From: Clitopilus passeckerianus
Taxonomy: Eukaryota > Basidiomycota > Agaricomycetes > Agaricales > Entolomataceae
Direction: 5' to 3'
Length of the DNA: 64,000 nt
NCBI GenBank assembly: GCA_944990035.1
Contig: CALYLX010000065.1
Coordinates: forward strand, 62,001 to 126,000
Position 1 is the first letter of the stretch. Each line of letters begins with the position of its first letter. Of the stretch, positions 47,450 through 58,460 are shown one piece after another. The notes beneath the pieces were generated by a model. It ran no database searches. It worked only from the letters and a program-made list of their open reading frames with translations, and was not told where the DNA came from. The translations under genes and the position numbers were made by a program.

Positions 47450-49616
47450 TTAAAGCCTCAACCCCAGGTTGATATGGACGCCCTTGACTTGGGTGTACGT
47501 TTCAATTCCATACTCTCCCATCTCCCTCCCAATACCCGACTGCTTATACCCACCAAATGGTGTAGCTTCTTCAATCCACAGCGCACAATTAACCTTCAAA
47601 AAGCCATCTCTCATTAGCCCCAATACTTTTCCAAAATCAACCCAATCCAGTGAAATGAAACGTACCCAAGCAGTCCCCGCCTCAATCCCATGCGCCACCC
47701 TAATCGCCCGACTCCCATTCTGCGTATAAATATGACAACTCAACCCATACAGTGTATCATTCGCCCTCTCCACAACCTCCTCCTCTGTCTTAAACTTGAA
47801 CACCGCCGCAACAGGACCGAAAATCTCTTCTCTCGCGATCTTGGACCCATGGTCGACGTTCGTGAAGATCGTTGGTTGGATGAAGTACCCTGCTGAACCT
47901 AGTTGTGCACCACCGGTGGTGAGGGAGGCACCAGAGGAGAGGCCGGATTGAATGTAGGACATAACGCGCTATAAAGGAGAAAATCCCAAAGAGTTAGGAC
48001 GAAAACAGGGGTAGGAGGCGAGGAAACGAAAGGGACATACGTCGTATTGGGTCTTAGAAACCTGCGGCTGGTGAAGCGTCTCAGGATTCGAAAGCGGATC
48101 CCCAGCCCCAGCTTCCACAGCTTTCGCCGCCTGAGTAAACTGCTCAACGAACTTATCATAGATCCCCTCTTGCACAAATATCCGAGAGCCGGCGATACAT
48201 GCTTGACCTGCGTTCGCGCTGTTTTAACCAATTCGCCATCATCCATCAGTACACGAGATGAGTGAATGGTCGAAGGAAACTGACAAGATCCCCCTCGAAA
48301 CCCACTTAATCGCCTGCTCTAAATCCGCATCGTCGAAGATGATAGCAGGGCTCTTCCCGCCAAGTTCGAGGGTGACGTTCTTGAGGTTGCTATCTGCGGA
48401 TGCTTTGAGAATCTTGCGTCCCGTGAGGGTGCTGCCTGTGAATGCGATTTTCTGGATGTCGGGGTGGAGGGAGAGGGCTTCTCCGACGGTGTTTCCTGGA
48501 ATAGTAAAAGGTTACTCAGTTTGATGAACGGGAAAGGAATGAAAGGCGCGGATGAAAGGAAAGGTCCAACGTACCATAACCGTTGACGACGTTAACCACA
48601 CCTGGAGGAACACCAGCTTCGTTGAGGAGTTGGCAGAGCCTCAGTGTGGAGAGAGGCGTGATTTCAGAAGGCTAAGGCATCAAATGAGTTCCAAAACTAG
48701 AAAGGAGTCAGGGATTTGAATCCGCACCTTGACCACGCACGTATTCCCCGTCGCTAACGCAGGTCCGAGTTTCCACAGCGTCAGGAGCTACATCAAAGAA
48801 CCTAAGCTTTCCTCTTGCAGTCATGAAGGTGTCGATGCGCTACTTACCATCGGGACGTTCCAAGGAAGAATCATCGCCTAGCATATCATCATGAGCACCT
48901 TCCAGAGACTGTTAGCAGATAGACGTACCACAACCCCATACGGCTCACGCCGACTATACGCAAACTTCGCCTCCGTAGTCTCCATGGTCTTGCCATGCAC
49001 CTTATCCGCCCAACCCGCAGAGTACCGTGCAGCCTTGATAGCGCCCTCAACACTCATATGTCTCGAGAATCCCCATGTCATTCCTGGATAGTACGTAAAA
49101 TCAGATATGGGTATCAACTTGAGAGGGATAGCTAAAAACTAAGATAGTACTGACCAACGTTGAGCGACTCCAGCGCAGCCAGCTCATCTGCATGTTTCTC
49201 GAGGAGGTCAGCGAGCTTGTTGAGGATCTTCCCGCGTTCGCTGCCGGGGACTTTGAGGCCCCAGGAGGTTTTGTATGCCTACACAGACGCGTAAAGGCGA
49301 CGTTATTAGTCAAAGCTGTATAAGGATAGAAATGAAGAATGGACCTTCTGAGCAGCTTTGACGGCAATATCGACGTCCTTGGATGAACCGGCTGGGATCG
49401 CAGCGAGTTTATCGCCGGTTGAGGGGTTGAAGATGCTGGAAGTGGATGGAATTGTGTGAGATGCGTTGCGGGAGGAAGAGGACGGAAATGTACTCACTCG
49501 ATCGTAGCAGGTTCGACGGGATCAACGAATTGACCACCGATGAACAGGCCAGTGTCAAGGTCTGAAGTACCCTTGAAAGCTGGAGAGTCGAATGTGTGGC
49601 TGAAGGTCGTTGGCAT
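47450..49616 (-). CDS. NAD(P)-dependent aldehyde dehydrogenase, copy 2
   Basis: It has the same structure as copy 1, from ATG 49616 ([16 protein letters not shown]) to TAA 47450-47452. Catalytic motifs are intact: Glu in [14 protein letters not shown], Cys in the spliced [14 protein letters not shown]. The C-terminal [20 protein letters not shown] is complete. Intron 47594-47665 is 72 bp, has no stop and is in frame, so its retention would insert 24 residues after AGTAW; copy 1 has a stop in the equivalent intron. Protein differences from copy 1 are few, which points to a fairly recent tandem duplication or gene conversion. Confidence 0.9.
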
Positions 49617-49668
49617 TTTGTCAGAGTCCGAGTTTGAGTTTGCCACTAGGCCGTCGTTTCTGGAAGCC

Positions 49669-49676
49669 TATATATA
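49669..49676 (-). promoter_or_regulatory. TATA box, ALDH copy 2
   Basis: TATATATA lies 53 bp upstream of ATG 49616 on the reverse strand. Confidence 0.45.
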
Positions 49677-49899
49677 CACCTTCGAGCTTCCGGGAGTAAC
49701 GTTATCTCATCCACTATCTACGATTGGAATTGATATTAGCCGCGATCGTCGCAGAACTGAGGCCTGGGGAATTGCCACCCCGATGACCCCACGGCGCCGA
49801 TGTGAACTGAATTGAGGTGATGTCGGTTGGATTTCGGTGGTGCTACTACGTAGCCGGCGCTGGTTTGACTGAGATGGGACGAGCGCTGGAGGGTTGTTA

Positions 49900-50140
49900 T
49901 AATTAGTTATTTGAATACTGTGTTCCGCAGCATGTTGAGCGCCGGGGAAGCAAGGAGAGGAGAGGAGTCGCAGCTGCAGCTTTCGGAAGGAAATTCGATG
50001 GGTTGGTGTATAATATGGGGCTGCAGGGGTGATGTAGGAGCAATGTGGTGAAAAGCTTATTTTGAGGATCCTTGATCAAGATGTCGCAGGTTTTGGCTCT
50101 CCTCCGAGCAGAAAGGAATTCGAATTCGAAGTGGATGATT
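49900..50140. repeat. Upstream segment of the ALDH duplication, unit 2
   Basis: Paralogous to 46600-46830 in the same orientation. It extends the duplicated unit to roughly 2.7 kb (47450-50140). Confidence 0.75.
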
Positions 50141-50348
50141 GTTTGCAGCGAAGGAAGATTCGGGTTAGGATCCGGCTGGTGGCAAGTGCAAATGACGATG
50201 AAGGCACAAACGGTTAACGTTTTAACGTTTACCTTGTAGAAATCTCCGCTTGAGGATCCAAATATTCACAATGGAGAAGTAAGATCTACTTACCAGGGTA
50301 CGTGTTAGTTTCCAGTCCGAATAAAAAACGGAAATGATTATCGAAAAA

Positions 50349-50420
50349 TGGACACTGTGGGATTTGAACCCACGACCTCACGCATGCGAAGCGTGCGCGC
50401 TACCCCTGTGCCAAGAGCCC
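50349..50420 (-). tRNA. tRNA-Ala (anticodon CGC), copy 2
   Basis: Identical to copy 1 (27747-27818) except in the 5' acceptor strand, which reads GGGCTCT against the 3' strand AGTGTCC. This leaves a T5:T68 mismatch in the acceptor stem, while G3:U70, the anticodon arm and the B-box are kept. A T5 run follows the 3' end. It may be functional with reduced stability or may be starting to decay. Confidence 0.85.
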
Positions 50421-50557
50421 ATGGCCAATTCCTTCCCACAGTTCTCCAGTACAAGCTGACCCATCAAGCGCCTTTCCAAAATCGCCAAAACTTTTTCGAT
50501 CGAACTGCAGCATTGGTCTCTCCCGCCTCCACACGGCCATCCACCCTTGCTGCTACA

Positions 50558-52498
50558 ATGGCTGCGAAACCAGCTGCAACCGCAGCCGTGACTGCATCTT
50601 CTGCAGCCAAGAAGACTAAATCCTCGAAAGCAGGAACTGGAGCTCCTTCTCAGCATAACCAATCAAGTCGAAAAGGCAAGAAGGCATGGCGGAAGAATGT
50701 AGACATACAGGAGGTTGAGGAGGCTCTGGAAGGAATGAGAGAAGAGGAGAGAGTCGTTGGGTAGGCTTCCTTCTTTCCACTTTTCCCTTTCCCTGCCTTC
50801 GTATCTCGGCCTTGCCCGGATTTTCGGCCTTGGACCTATGACCTCTCCAAGAGGTCCCGTTTTTCATATCCTTCGCAGCTTTCCCATTCTCCGCCTTTCA
50901 GTAAACTGATATAATCCATTCTCAGAACCTCCCTCCAGAAACTAAAAGACACCGATCTATTCCAAGTCGACGTCCAAGGAGATGCTCAAGGTACTTCCAT
51001 CCCCTCTCTCCCATCCATTCCTTACTCAACCTAACCCTTCCCTTCCCTTTTCCCTCCCAGTTAAAAAATACATGCGATTCTCCGCCACAACCCTAACCTC
51101 CACCAAAATCCTCACCGAGCGCTCCGCCGTCCCCGCCGTCTTCTCTCGTCCCTCCTCTCACTCCAACTCCCAAAAACGCAAATCTACCCTCTCGCATGAA
51201 GAGAAAGAGAGATTGTTGCGAATTGGAAAACGGCCACGCAAAGGCCCGTTCAACTCCATCGTAGACCCGACGGAGGACGGGAGTGCGTTAGCTGAGGTTA
51301 CGGAGGCTGTTAGGAATAGTGGGAGATACGATGTTTGGGGTGCACCTGCGCGGGAAGAGGAGGAGGAGGGGGAGGTGAAGGATGGGTTGGAGTATGTACA
51401 GAAGAAGCCGATTAAGGTATGCTTATACTCCATCTTTTTCTACCCCAAGACTCAACTAATCCAAATGTTCGTCGACTACGTAGGCCCCAACGACCTCAAC
51501 AACCCACCCCGCCCTAAACACACTCCTCCCAGCCGTACCCACACCCCACCTCGGGACGTCGTACAACCCACCCCTCGAGGCACACCAAGAACTTCTGATA
51601 AAAGCCCACGAAGACGAGGAGAAGCGGGTGAGAGAAGAAACTCGGTTCGCTGATATTAAAGAAAAAATGGGCAAGGCGAGGATAGATGCCCATGAGGACG
51701 CGGTGGAGGAGGGTGTTCCTCCTGGGATGACGGTACAGAAGATCGGCGATGAGGAGGAGGAGGAGGAGGAGGAGGAGCAGAAGGAAGGAGAGATACTCGT
51801 AAGGAAAGTACCTGCAAGAAAAACGAAGCAGCAAAAAGCGAAGGCTGCTAAACTCCTCGCTGAGGTTCGTTCTCTCCCCTCCCTTCCCTTTTACGCCTTA
51901 CTCATCTCCTCTCCTCCCTCTCTCCCTTATCAAACAGAAACGCGCCCTCCTCGCCAAAACCCACCAAAAACGCCTCCTCTCCTCCCTCTCCACCCTCGGC
52001 GGGCTCAAATCCCTACACAAAGCATCCCGTCGTCTCCTACGTACTCAAGAATCCGAAGCCCAAGCTCGCAGGGTGGCGAGGATGCAGAAGTTGAGGACGA
52101 AGGGGATGGCGGGGGAGAAGTTGGGGAGGCATAAGGTGCCGGGGGAGAAGGTGGATGTGCAGCTGGGGGAGGATTTGAGTGAGAGTTTTAGGGGGTTGAA
52201 GGTGGGTTTTGTTTCGTTTTCTCCTTGTCTCTATTGAGAGACTGGGGCTTTTGGGTGAATGAATGGGATGCTGATGCGTGTTTTGAATTTTGTAGACGGA
52301 AGGCAACCTGTTCAGGGATCGGTTCTTGAGCATGCAACAAAGGGCGTTGATTGAACCTAGGGTGCCGGTTTTGTACGTATTTTACTCTCCTCCCCTTCAT
52401 TCTCAACCGAACGCTAATAAATGTCGTTGTGTAGACCTAAGAAACGCCGCACGAGGCATAAGGAGTACGAGAAGCATGCTTGGAAGAGGTTCGAGTGA
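50558..52498 (+). CDS. NOP53: Ribosome biogenesis protein NOP53
   Basis: Exons 50558-50760, 50926-50990, 51061-51416, 51484-51864, 51938-52201, 52296-52372 and 52435-52498 give 469 aa. Hallmarks: basic head with SRKGKKAWRKNVDIQEVEEAL; LFQVDVQGD; THPALNTLLPAVPTPHLGTS with SYNPPLEAHQELLIKAHEDE; a Glu-rich stretch; KTKQQKAKAAKLLAEKRALL; and the C-terminal block FRDRFLSMQQRALIEPRVPV, then KKRRTRHKEYEKHAWKRFE. Nop53 (human GLTSCR2/PICT1) is a nucleolar 60S assembly factor that recruits the exosome and the helicase Mtr4 for 5.8S end processing. The spliced order matches the conserved family throughout. Confidence 0.93.
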
Positions 52499-54207
52499 AG
52501 TAGCAGCAGGCGGGCAAGGGAAGGAGGTAGTTTGCAGGTCGATCAAGGATGTCGTTGTAGGAGTTGGGAATATACTTTGTTTCGGTCTGCAAATGCATGG
52601 GATCCCTGAATGCTTGTTGCGTGTTGCGTGTTTTGAGCCATAGACCTCTGGTGGTAAGTGGGCGACCATTCTTTCAAGGGATGCGGCATCGGGAACGCCT
52701 ACATACGATCCTACCACAAGGTACGTCCTAGCGGCTACACAATCCGAAACAAGTGATTAATATAATTTGATTCAGGCAAGGCAAGCCACCTCAAAATGCT
52801 CGAGGAAATGACAGAACCGTCCTCACGCAAGGCGCATTTGTATTCGTTCAAGCAATTTCTCAGTTTGGCGGGTATAACCATGCTACTCTACCATGTGGTA
52901 TGTTCATGTCGTGAAACCGTTGGATGAGGCTCATTAAAGCCATGCAAACCAGCTGTACGAGATCGGGGAAACTACGGGAGGGTCGAGCATGGTTTGCAGC
53001 ACGCCTCACGCAAGATACATCCATGATCCACGGTCAACTGCGCCCATCCGGGTTCGTGAAGAGGATTTCTCAGCCTCGTTGGCAGGGTACTACGACGGGG
53101 TGGACAATGGCCAACGACTCGCATCAAATCGAGCGTTTAGGCTATAATGTCGTGGGCCTCGCGCAAGCCGTATCCATATCTATGGCCAACTGGGTCCATC
53201 CAGGTTCGTTGAGAGGATTTCTCAGCTTGGTAGGCAAAATGCTAACTCCCATCAACAGCAACGAGATGCAAGCACGAAAAGCTTCCAGCTGGGGGTCGCT
53301 ATTCCATCATCGGCATTCGTTCTAGCGGTCATGGAATACCCAAGCGATGGCGTCCTTGTGGGATCCTAGCCAGCAGCGTTCGCTGCATGTTCTCCGTGAC
53401 AGGCGGAGAGCGCTTCTCTTCCGGCGGCGATTGTGAGGAGAGCAACCAAGGGAAGAACATAGACGCTGGCTCTGCTGCGCAAACCAGAACCGTCTCGTTG
53501 GCTCCAACATAAAGATCAACAGTTTCTCTCACAGCTGTACCTCCATTCGCAACTGGAAAATACCCGAGCCATACTCACAAGATTGGCACGTTCCCAGTGG
53601 ATTTGGTTTTCATGGATGAAGCTTTGGTGGCTGGACATTTCGTTTTCATCTCGGATGCGACATATGGTAAGAGCACCCGCTTTCCTATGCTTACTGGGGT
53701 GTGCCGAATTCATTTCTCCACGGCGTGAAAGATTACTTTGCCAGCTACCTACTACAGACAGACACCATCAAGCATGTCGATCACCACATGTTCCTTGGAC
53801 CCACCACGCTATCCAGTCGTCGAAAGCGTCTACGACATCTGATCCTGGAAAGGCAACACCTCTCCGGTCTCTTTCCATTGATGGTTCGATGGCTTCCGAT
53901 TTTGGATGTCTTGAACAACAAGAATGTCGCATTTCAGAGATCAACAAAGCCAACATGACAGCCGTGTTGGGGAATGCCACCATATATGGACCTTTGTCTG
54001 TGCTCTTGTTGCAACGGAGGAATGTATCAGATATGCCCCACGACGACTCTGTAATGCTCATACAGAACAAACCGGGGGTTTTGAGATCATTCTCACTTCC
54101 CAGAACCATAACTTCGCTCGCGGTCTCAAGACCGCCTTTGACCTTCCTGTAAGTCGAGTCCCCTCTGCTTCGTGGAAATTGTTGCTGAACACGAATGCAG
54201 GAGATAA
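52499..54207. other. Unassigned 1.7 kb with possible gene relics
   Basis: Open stretches look partly protein-like, for example LYEIGETTGGSSMV near 52950 and DLVFMDEALVAGHFVF near 53600, and GFEIILTSQNHNFARGLK near 54080. They lie in different frames with stops between them and I could not build a gene. A decayed gene is the likely reading; no family was recognised. Confidence 0.35.
52830..53250 (+). repeat. Three imperfect direct repeats
   Basis: Segments starting near 52832, 53006 and 53158 each begin CTC(A/G)CGCAAG and carry a related block ending GGATTTCTCAGC or AATTTCTCAG. The second and third share CATCC-GGTTCGT and GAGGATTTCTCAGC. Confidence 0.4.
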
Positions 54208-56327
54208 ATGCCGCTTCTCCTTGCATCTCTCGCCGTTTGCGCACTATGTGCGATAATATTCGCCTCAAAATTACTCAAAAACAATCGACTACCATTACCT
54301 CCCGGGCCGCCAGGAGAGCCCTTGTTGGGGAACATCCGATCGCTTCCGTCCAAGGACTTCGACATCTTCCTCCACGATCTAGGAAAGACCTATGGTATGT
54401 AGCATTCTACGTGATGGTGATCGCTCGCATTCAACCCAGGCCGCGCCAGGCGACATTACCTACCTCAATCTCCTCGGGAAGGGAGTATTGGCTCTGAACC
54501 GCCTCAAACCTGCAGTCGACCTCCTGGAGAAACGTGGTTCCAAATACAGTGGGAGGCCTCAGTTTCCGCTCGCGGAAGTGTAAGCACTATTCTATGTTCC
54601 ATGCCGCTACAATGTCGCTGACGTTCACCGCAAGCCAAAAGAGCGCGGATATGCTGCTCTTCCTCGACTACGGAGACGAATTTAGGCACCATCGGCGGGC
54701 CATCCACAACTTCTTGCAGAAGGAAAATATAAGCAATGATCGATATACGGATGTCTATGCACGTGAAGCACGGCGATTAGTCCAACGGCTAGTAGCTCAG
54801 CCCGAGAGCTGGTCTGAGCACGTAGTGGTGTGAGCCTCACAATTACCATTGTGTAGCCGATTGATTCATGTTATCCAGGTACTCAACTACTATCATCGTC
54901 GAGCTTGCTTTTGGGCATCAAATCAAGAGCGAAGATGATCCATACCTGAAGATAATAGATGACTTCTGTAAACATGCCGCCACTTGCGTAAAACCCGACG
55001 GTGGGGCACTCGTTGAGTTCTGGCCATTTCGTGAGTGGTAGGTTTCTCTCCGCAGTACAGATCTTCAACACGCCGAATCCAGTGAAGCACGTTCCATCAT
55101 GGTTTCCAGGCGGCTATTGGGTAGGGCGTGCCAGAAGATCTCGTCAGTACGTCCGCAAGTTCAAGGAATACCCTCATCAAATGATGCAGCGGAAAATGGT
55201 CAGTGCTCCTCCCCTACCATCAGGCAATTATAAGGAACCGGCTCATTTCTGTCCGCGTACAGGCTGAAGGCACTGCTCAGCCTTGCTTTCTTTTAACCCA
55301 GCTAGAATCACTACGAGACAAAACTGCCCATCCCGCCATGACAGAAGACTCTGTTAGAGCGATGGCTTGTGTATTATATATTGCAGGAGCGGACACGGTA
55401 TGCTCACTCCGCGTTCAATCTTCTTGATCTCGACTAACAGCTTGCGAAGTCATCGTCGAGTCTTTCCAGTTTCTTCGCGGCTATGGTTCTATACCCTTCA
55501 TTCCAAGATAAGGCTCGGGAGGAGATTGACCGAGTTCTCGGTCTCAATCGGCTACCTATGATGGAGGATCGCCCCTCCTTGCCCTATGTGGAAGGAATTT
55601 TGCAGGAGACACTCAGGTAAGTCTATCTCCTGTAGGTTGGCGTGCATGTGCTGATCCTCTCTGAACGTAGATGGCGCCCACCTGTGCCGCTTGGTGCGTG
55701 CCGACCCACCTTACATAGGCCCTTACGCTTACCATTCTGCATAGCTATTCCCCATTACTCAACTGAAGACGACATATACGGCAATGCGTTTATACCAAAG
55801 GGAACCACAATCATCCCTAACATAAGGTACGTCGGACAATTCCCTTGAACATTGCCATCAGTCGAGCTGTACTTTGATTTAGAGGCATGGGGCTAGACGA
55901 AGAGGTATACAAAGACCCCTTTACCTTTGACCCAGAGCGATATGGGCGGGGAGAACCCCGTTTCAGTGCTGTATGGGGGTTCGGAAGAAGGTAGGTTCAC
56001 ATTAGTATTACAATGGCTAAAAGAACTGATGAATGGGACACTCCACAGGATCTGCCCAGGTCGACATCTCGCAGAGCAAAGCCTGTGGATAACAATTGCG
56101 ACGATTCTTGCTACAGTGACGATTCAACGTCCCCGGGACGAGGCTGGAAAAGAGATTGTACCTTCGGTCGAATTCGAAACCGGCATCACCTGGTCAGTCA
56201 TTGGCTCGATATCTTAACTCTCTATAACTGATTATACGTCAGCCAACCCCGCCCCTTTACTTGTCGAATAAAAGCCCAAGTTTGTGAAAGAGCCAAAGCT
56301 GCACTGACGATGAAGGAGAGAAGGTGA
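54208..56327 (+). CDS. Cytochrome P450 monooxygenase, cluster member 1
   Basis: A many-exon gene from ATG 54208 to TGA 56325-56327. An N-terminal membrane anchor (LLLASLAVCALCAIIFASKLL) is followed by the proline hinge LPLPPGPPGEPLLGN. The I-helix reads YIAGADT, the K-helix EGILQETLRW (ExxR), PERF-like region FDPERYGRGEP, and the heme loop WGFGRRICPGRHLAE with its Cys. The last intron joins FETGIT to CQPRPFTCRIK and the end KERR. All key residues are present. Proteins of this type in mushrooms are often named O-methylsterigmatocystin oxidoreductase-like; the real substrate is unknown. It would sit in the ER and need P450 reductase. Confidence 0.87.
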
Positions 56328-56509
56328 CTGAGCTAGAGTATAATATCAGTATTGTTGACCCGCGCTTTTGCGAGCAAGTTCCTTTTCAATCAGTCCTCGG
56401 AGAGAACGAAGCATGGAAGATAAATATTTGTGTCGAGTCCGAATCATGTAAATTGTAATATTCCTTTCAACAAAAGGTTATTCACGATATTCAAGAAGCC
56501 AGCTGTCAA

Positions 56510-56945
56510 TACTCAGCGCTCAGGCTTAGCAGGGTAGGAGTAACTGCTTGAAGCACTGCCATTACCCCACAATCCGGGGAACAACGTACTAACATAGATA
56601 CCTAATTTCATATTGAACGCTGATGTCTGTACGTCGTCCCAGTAGTCAAGCCAGATGGTGACGCTCTGGTCGAATTGGTGCCAAGCTGTGAGTGCCACAG
56701 CGATGACAGCAATGGCCCACTCAGGTTCTTTTGCCAGTGAAATTTCTTCCTTCGTGGTTCCCTGGCGGGTACTGGCTAGGAAGGGCTCACGTATTCAATA
56801 AATATATGCGAAGATTTCGAGAATATCCGTGTACTCACGTGAAGGAATAAATGGTACGCTTCAGTCTCATCCAGAGCAATCTCGCTGAATCTTGCATAGG
56901 TTGAAAGGGAAGCAAAACCAAGCTTTCTTACGGCTTAGATCGAAA
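56510..56945 (-). other. Possible reverse-strand exons of an unknown gene
   Basis: Reverse frames read FASLSTYARFSEIALDETEA (near 56900) and, after a possible intron, KEPEWAIAVIAVALTAWHQF and DQSVTIWLDYWDDVQTSAF, ending at 56513. The composition is protein-like, but I could not join the two in frame or find a start. It may be a relic interrupting the P450 cluster. Confidence 0.3.
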
Positions 56946-57705
56946 CACTCAAGAACGGAACTAATCCGGACCTCAGTGAAGATTACACGGTCAAGGCGAT
57001 GGCGACGATGTTGTATGTCGGAGGTGCAGAGACGGTAAGACTTCTAGCCTCATGCGCTAACGTACCACGAACTTGAACTGAATTTTACTTCTTCAGGCCA
57101 CTCCACCCAGCTTTATAGCTGCCATGCTATTGCATCCCGAATGCCAGATCAGGGGCTAGGCGTAAGAGGAGATTGACAAGGTGATGGGGCAGAATAGGTT
57201 GCCTGACTTCGACAACCGAGATCGCTACCACGTCCAATGCATCATGCAGGAACTTCTGAGGTATGCCGCACTGACCCGAATCGAGGGCTTCAGGATGGCT
57301 AATCCTTCTGGATGCTTAGATGGCGGCCTTCGGTACCATTCACCTTTTAGCCATCCCACACTTGTCTCTGGAGGATGATATGTAATACGAAACGTTAGTC
57401 CCGCTCTGAACGAAGCCGCTTACGGGACGCCCTCTAGAATTTGTTCCGGGAGATGACAGTTTATGGATCGCAATGACGACTGTTCTGGCTACTTGGACAA
57501 TCCTGAAACCGATCCACGATGACGGGAAAGAATACTTTCCAGAAGTCGAGTGGGAAACCGGAATCACTTGGTCTGACTATTTCACTGCCTTGCTCGCTGC
57601 TACATCCTGCTCATTAACCGTTATTTGGTCCTTCGACAGCCGCCCCGTAGCGTTTCCTTGCCGAATTCAAACACGAGATGCGACCTCAAAGGCGCTTCTG
57701 TCAAG
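56936..57705 (+). pseudogene. Broken cytochrome P450, cluster member 2
   Basis: Fragments in family order: DYTVKAMATMLYVGGAET (I-helix) ending at a GT donor, then LLHPECQIRG followed by two in-frame stops, EEIDKVMGQNRLPDF, CIMQELLR (K-helix), then a gap where the central C-terminal region should be, RICSGR (heme Cys loop) with a frameshift, DSLWIAMTTVLATWTILKPI and GKEYFPEVEWETGITW. The N-terminal half and the PERF region are missing. It is most like the downstream member 3 (LATLTVLKPI..GKEYLPKIEW). It is clearly non-functional as a P450. Confidence 0.8.
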
Positions 57706-58460
57706 TGTAGGGCTTATTCTAAACTATGTCATAGCTCGGAGCTTGGAGCTTGGATTTGTACCGATGTGTTGACATTGTCTTTTTTTTTTGACTCTACTAA
57801 TCTATCGTGGCTCACTCGGGATACTTAGACATAAGCAACCTCTTGAGGTTCGGAGGAGATTGTGATGTTATGTTATCTGACGAATTTGATTGGTCGTTTG
57901 GACCGGAAAAACATATCTGAGATTGGTCTGTCTGAAGACTCCCACGCCAATCATCAGCGCTCTATCAGCGCAAGGCTCCATCGAGATCGGTTCCGGTCAT
58001 CGGGCCTTTCATGATCTGTCACAATACCAATCCAATTCCACAGGGCTGGGCCTCGTGAGGCGCCACCGAAGTTGCTAAACCAGGGATTTGCTTCCGGGTC
58101 GTGCCCTGGTCATGCCTTCCACTCCTCGATAATGGGTGCAGTTGTTCGAAATCCAAGAGATTCTTCTGACGTGAGGACGCTGCACACAGGTATCAGAACT
58201 CAGACCTGTTCTAAGAATCATCATCGTATGGAGAACGCAAGGTATGGAGAATTGCCATCCTAGAACACTCATCAGGAACGCGCCCACATGTTGTCACCGT
58301 TTTCTCGTTAGTCGAGACGATTCTTCGCTACCTGGTTCACATCAGGCAATTTCCAGTTGATTGGCACCTTTTCTGGGCTTTTAAAGCGAGATGGGAAATC
58401 GTGGAAGAACTTCTGGCCGTTCCGTGAGGCCACATACCCCCACCTACTCTCAATACCAGG

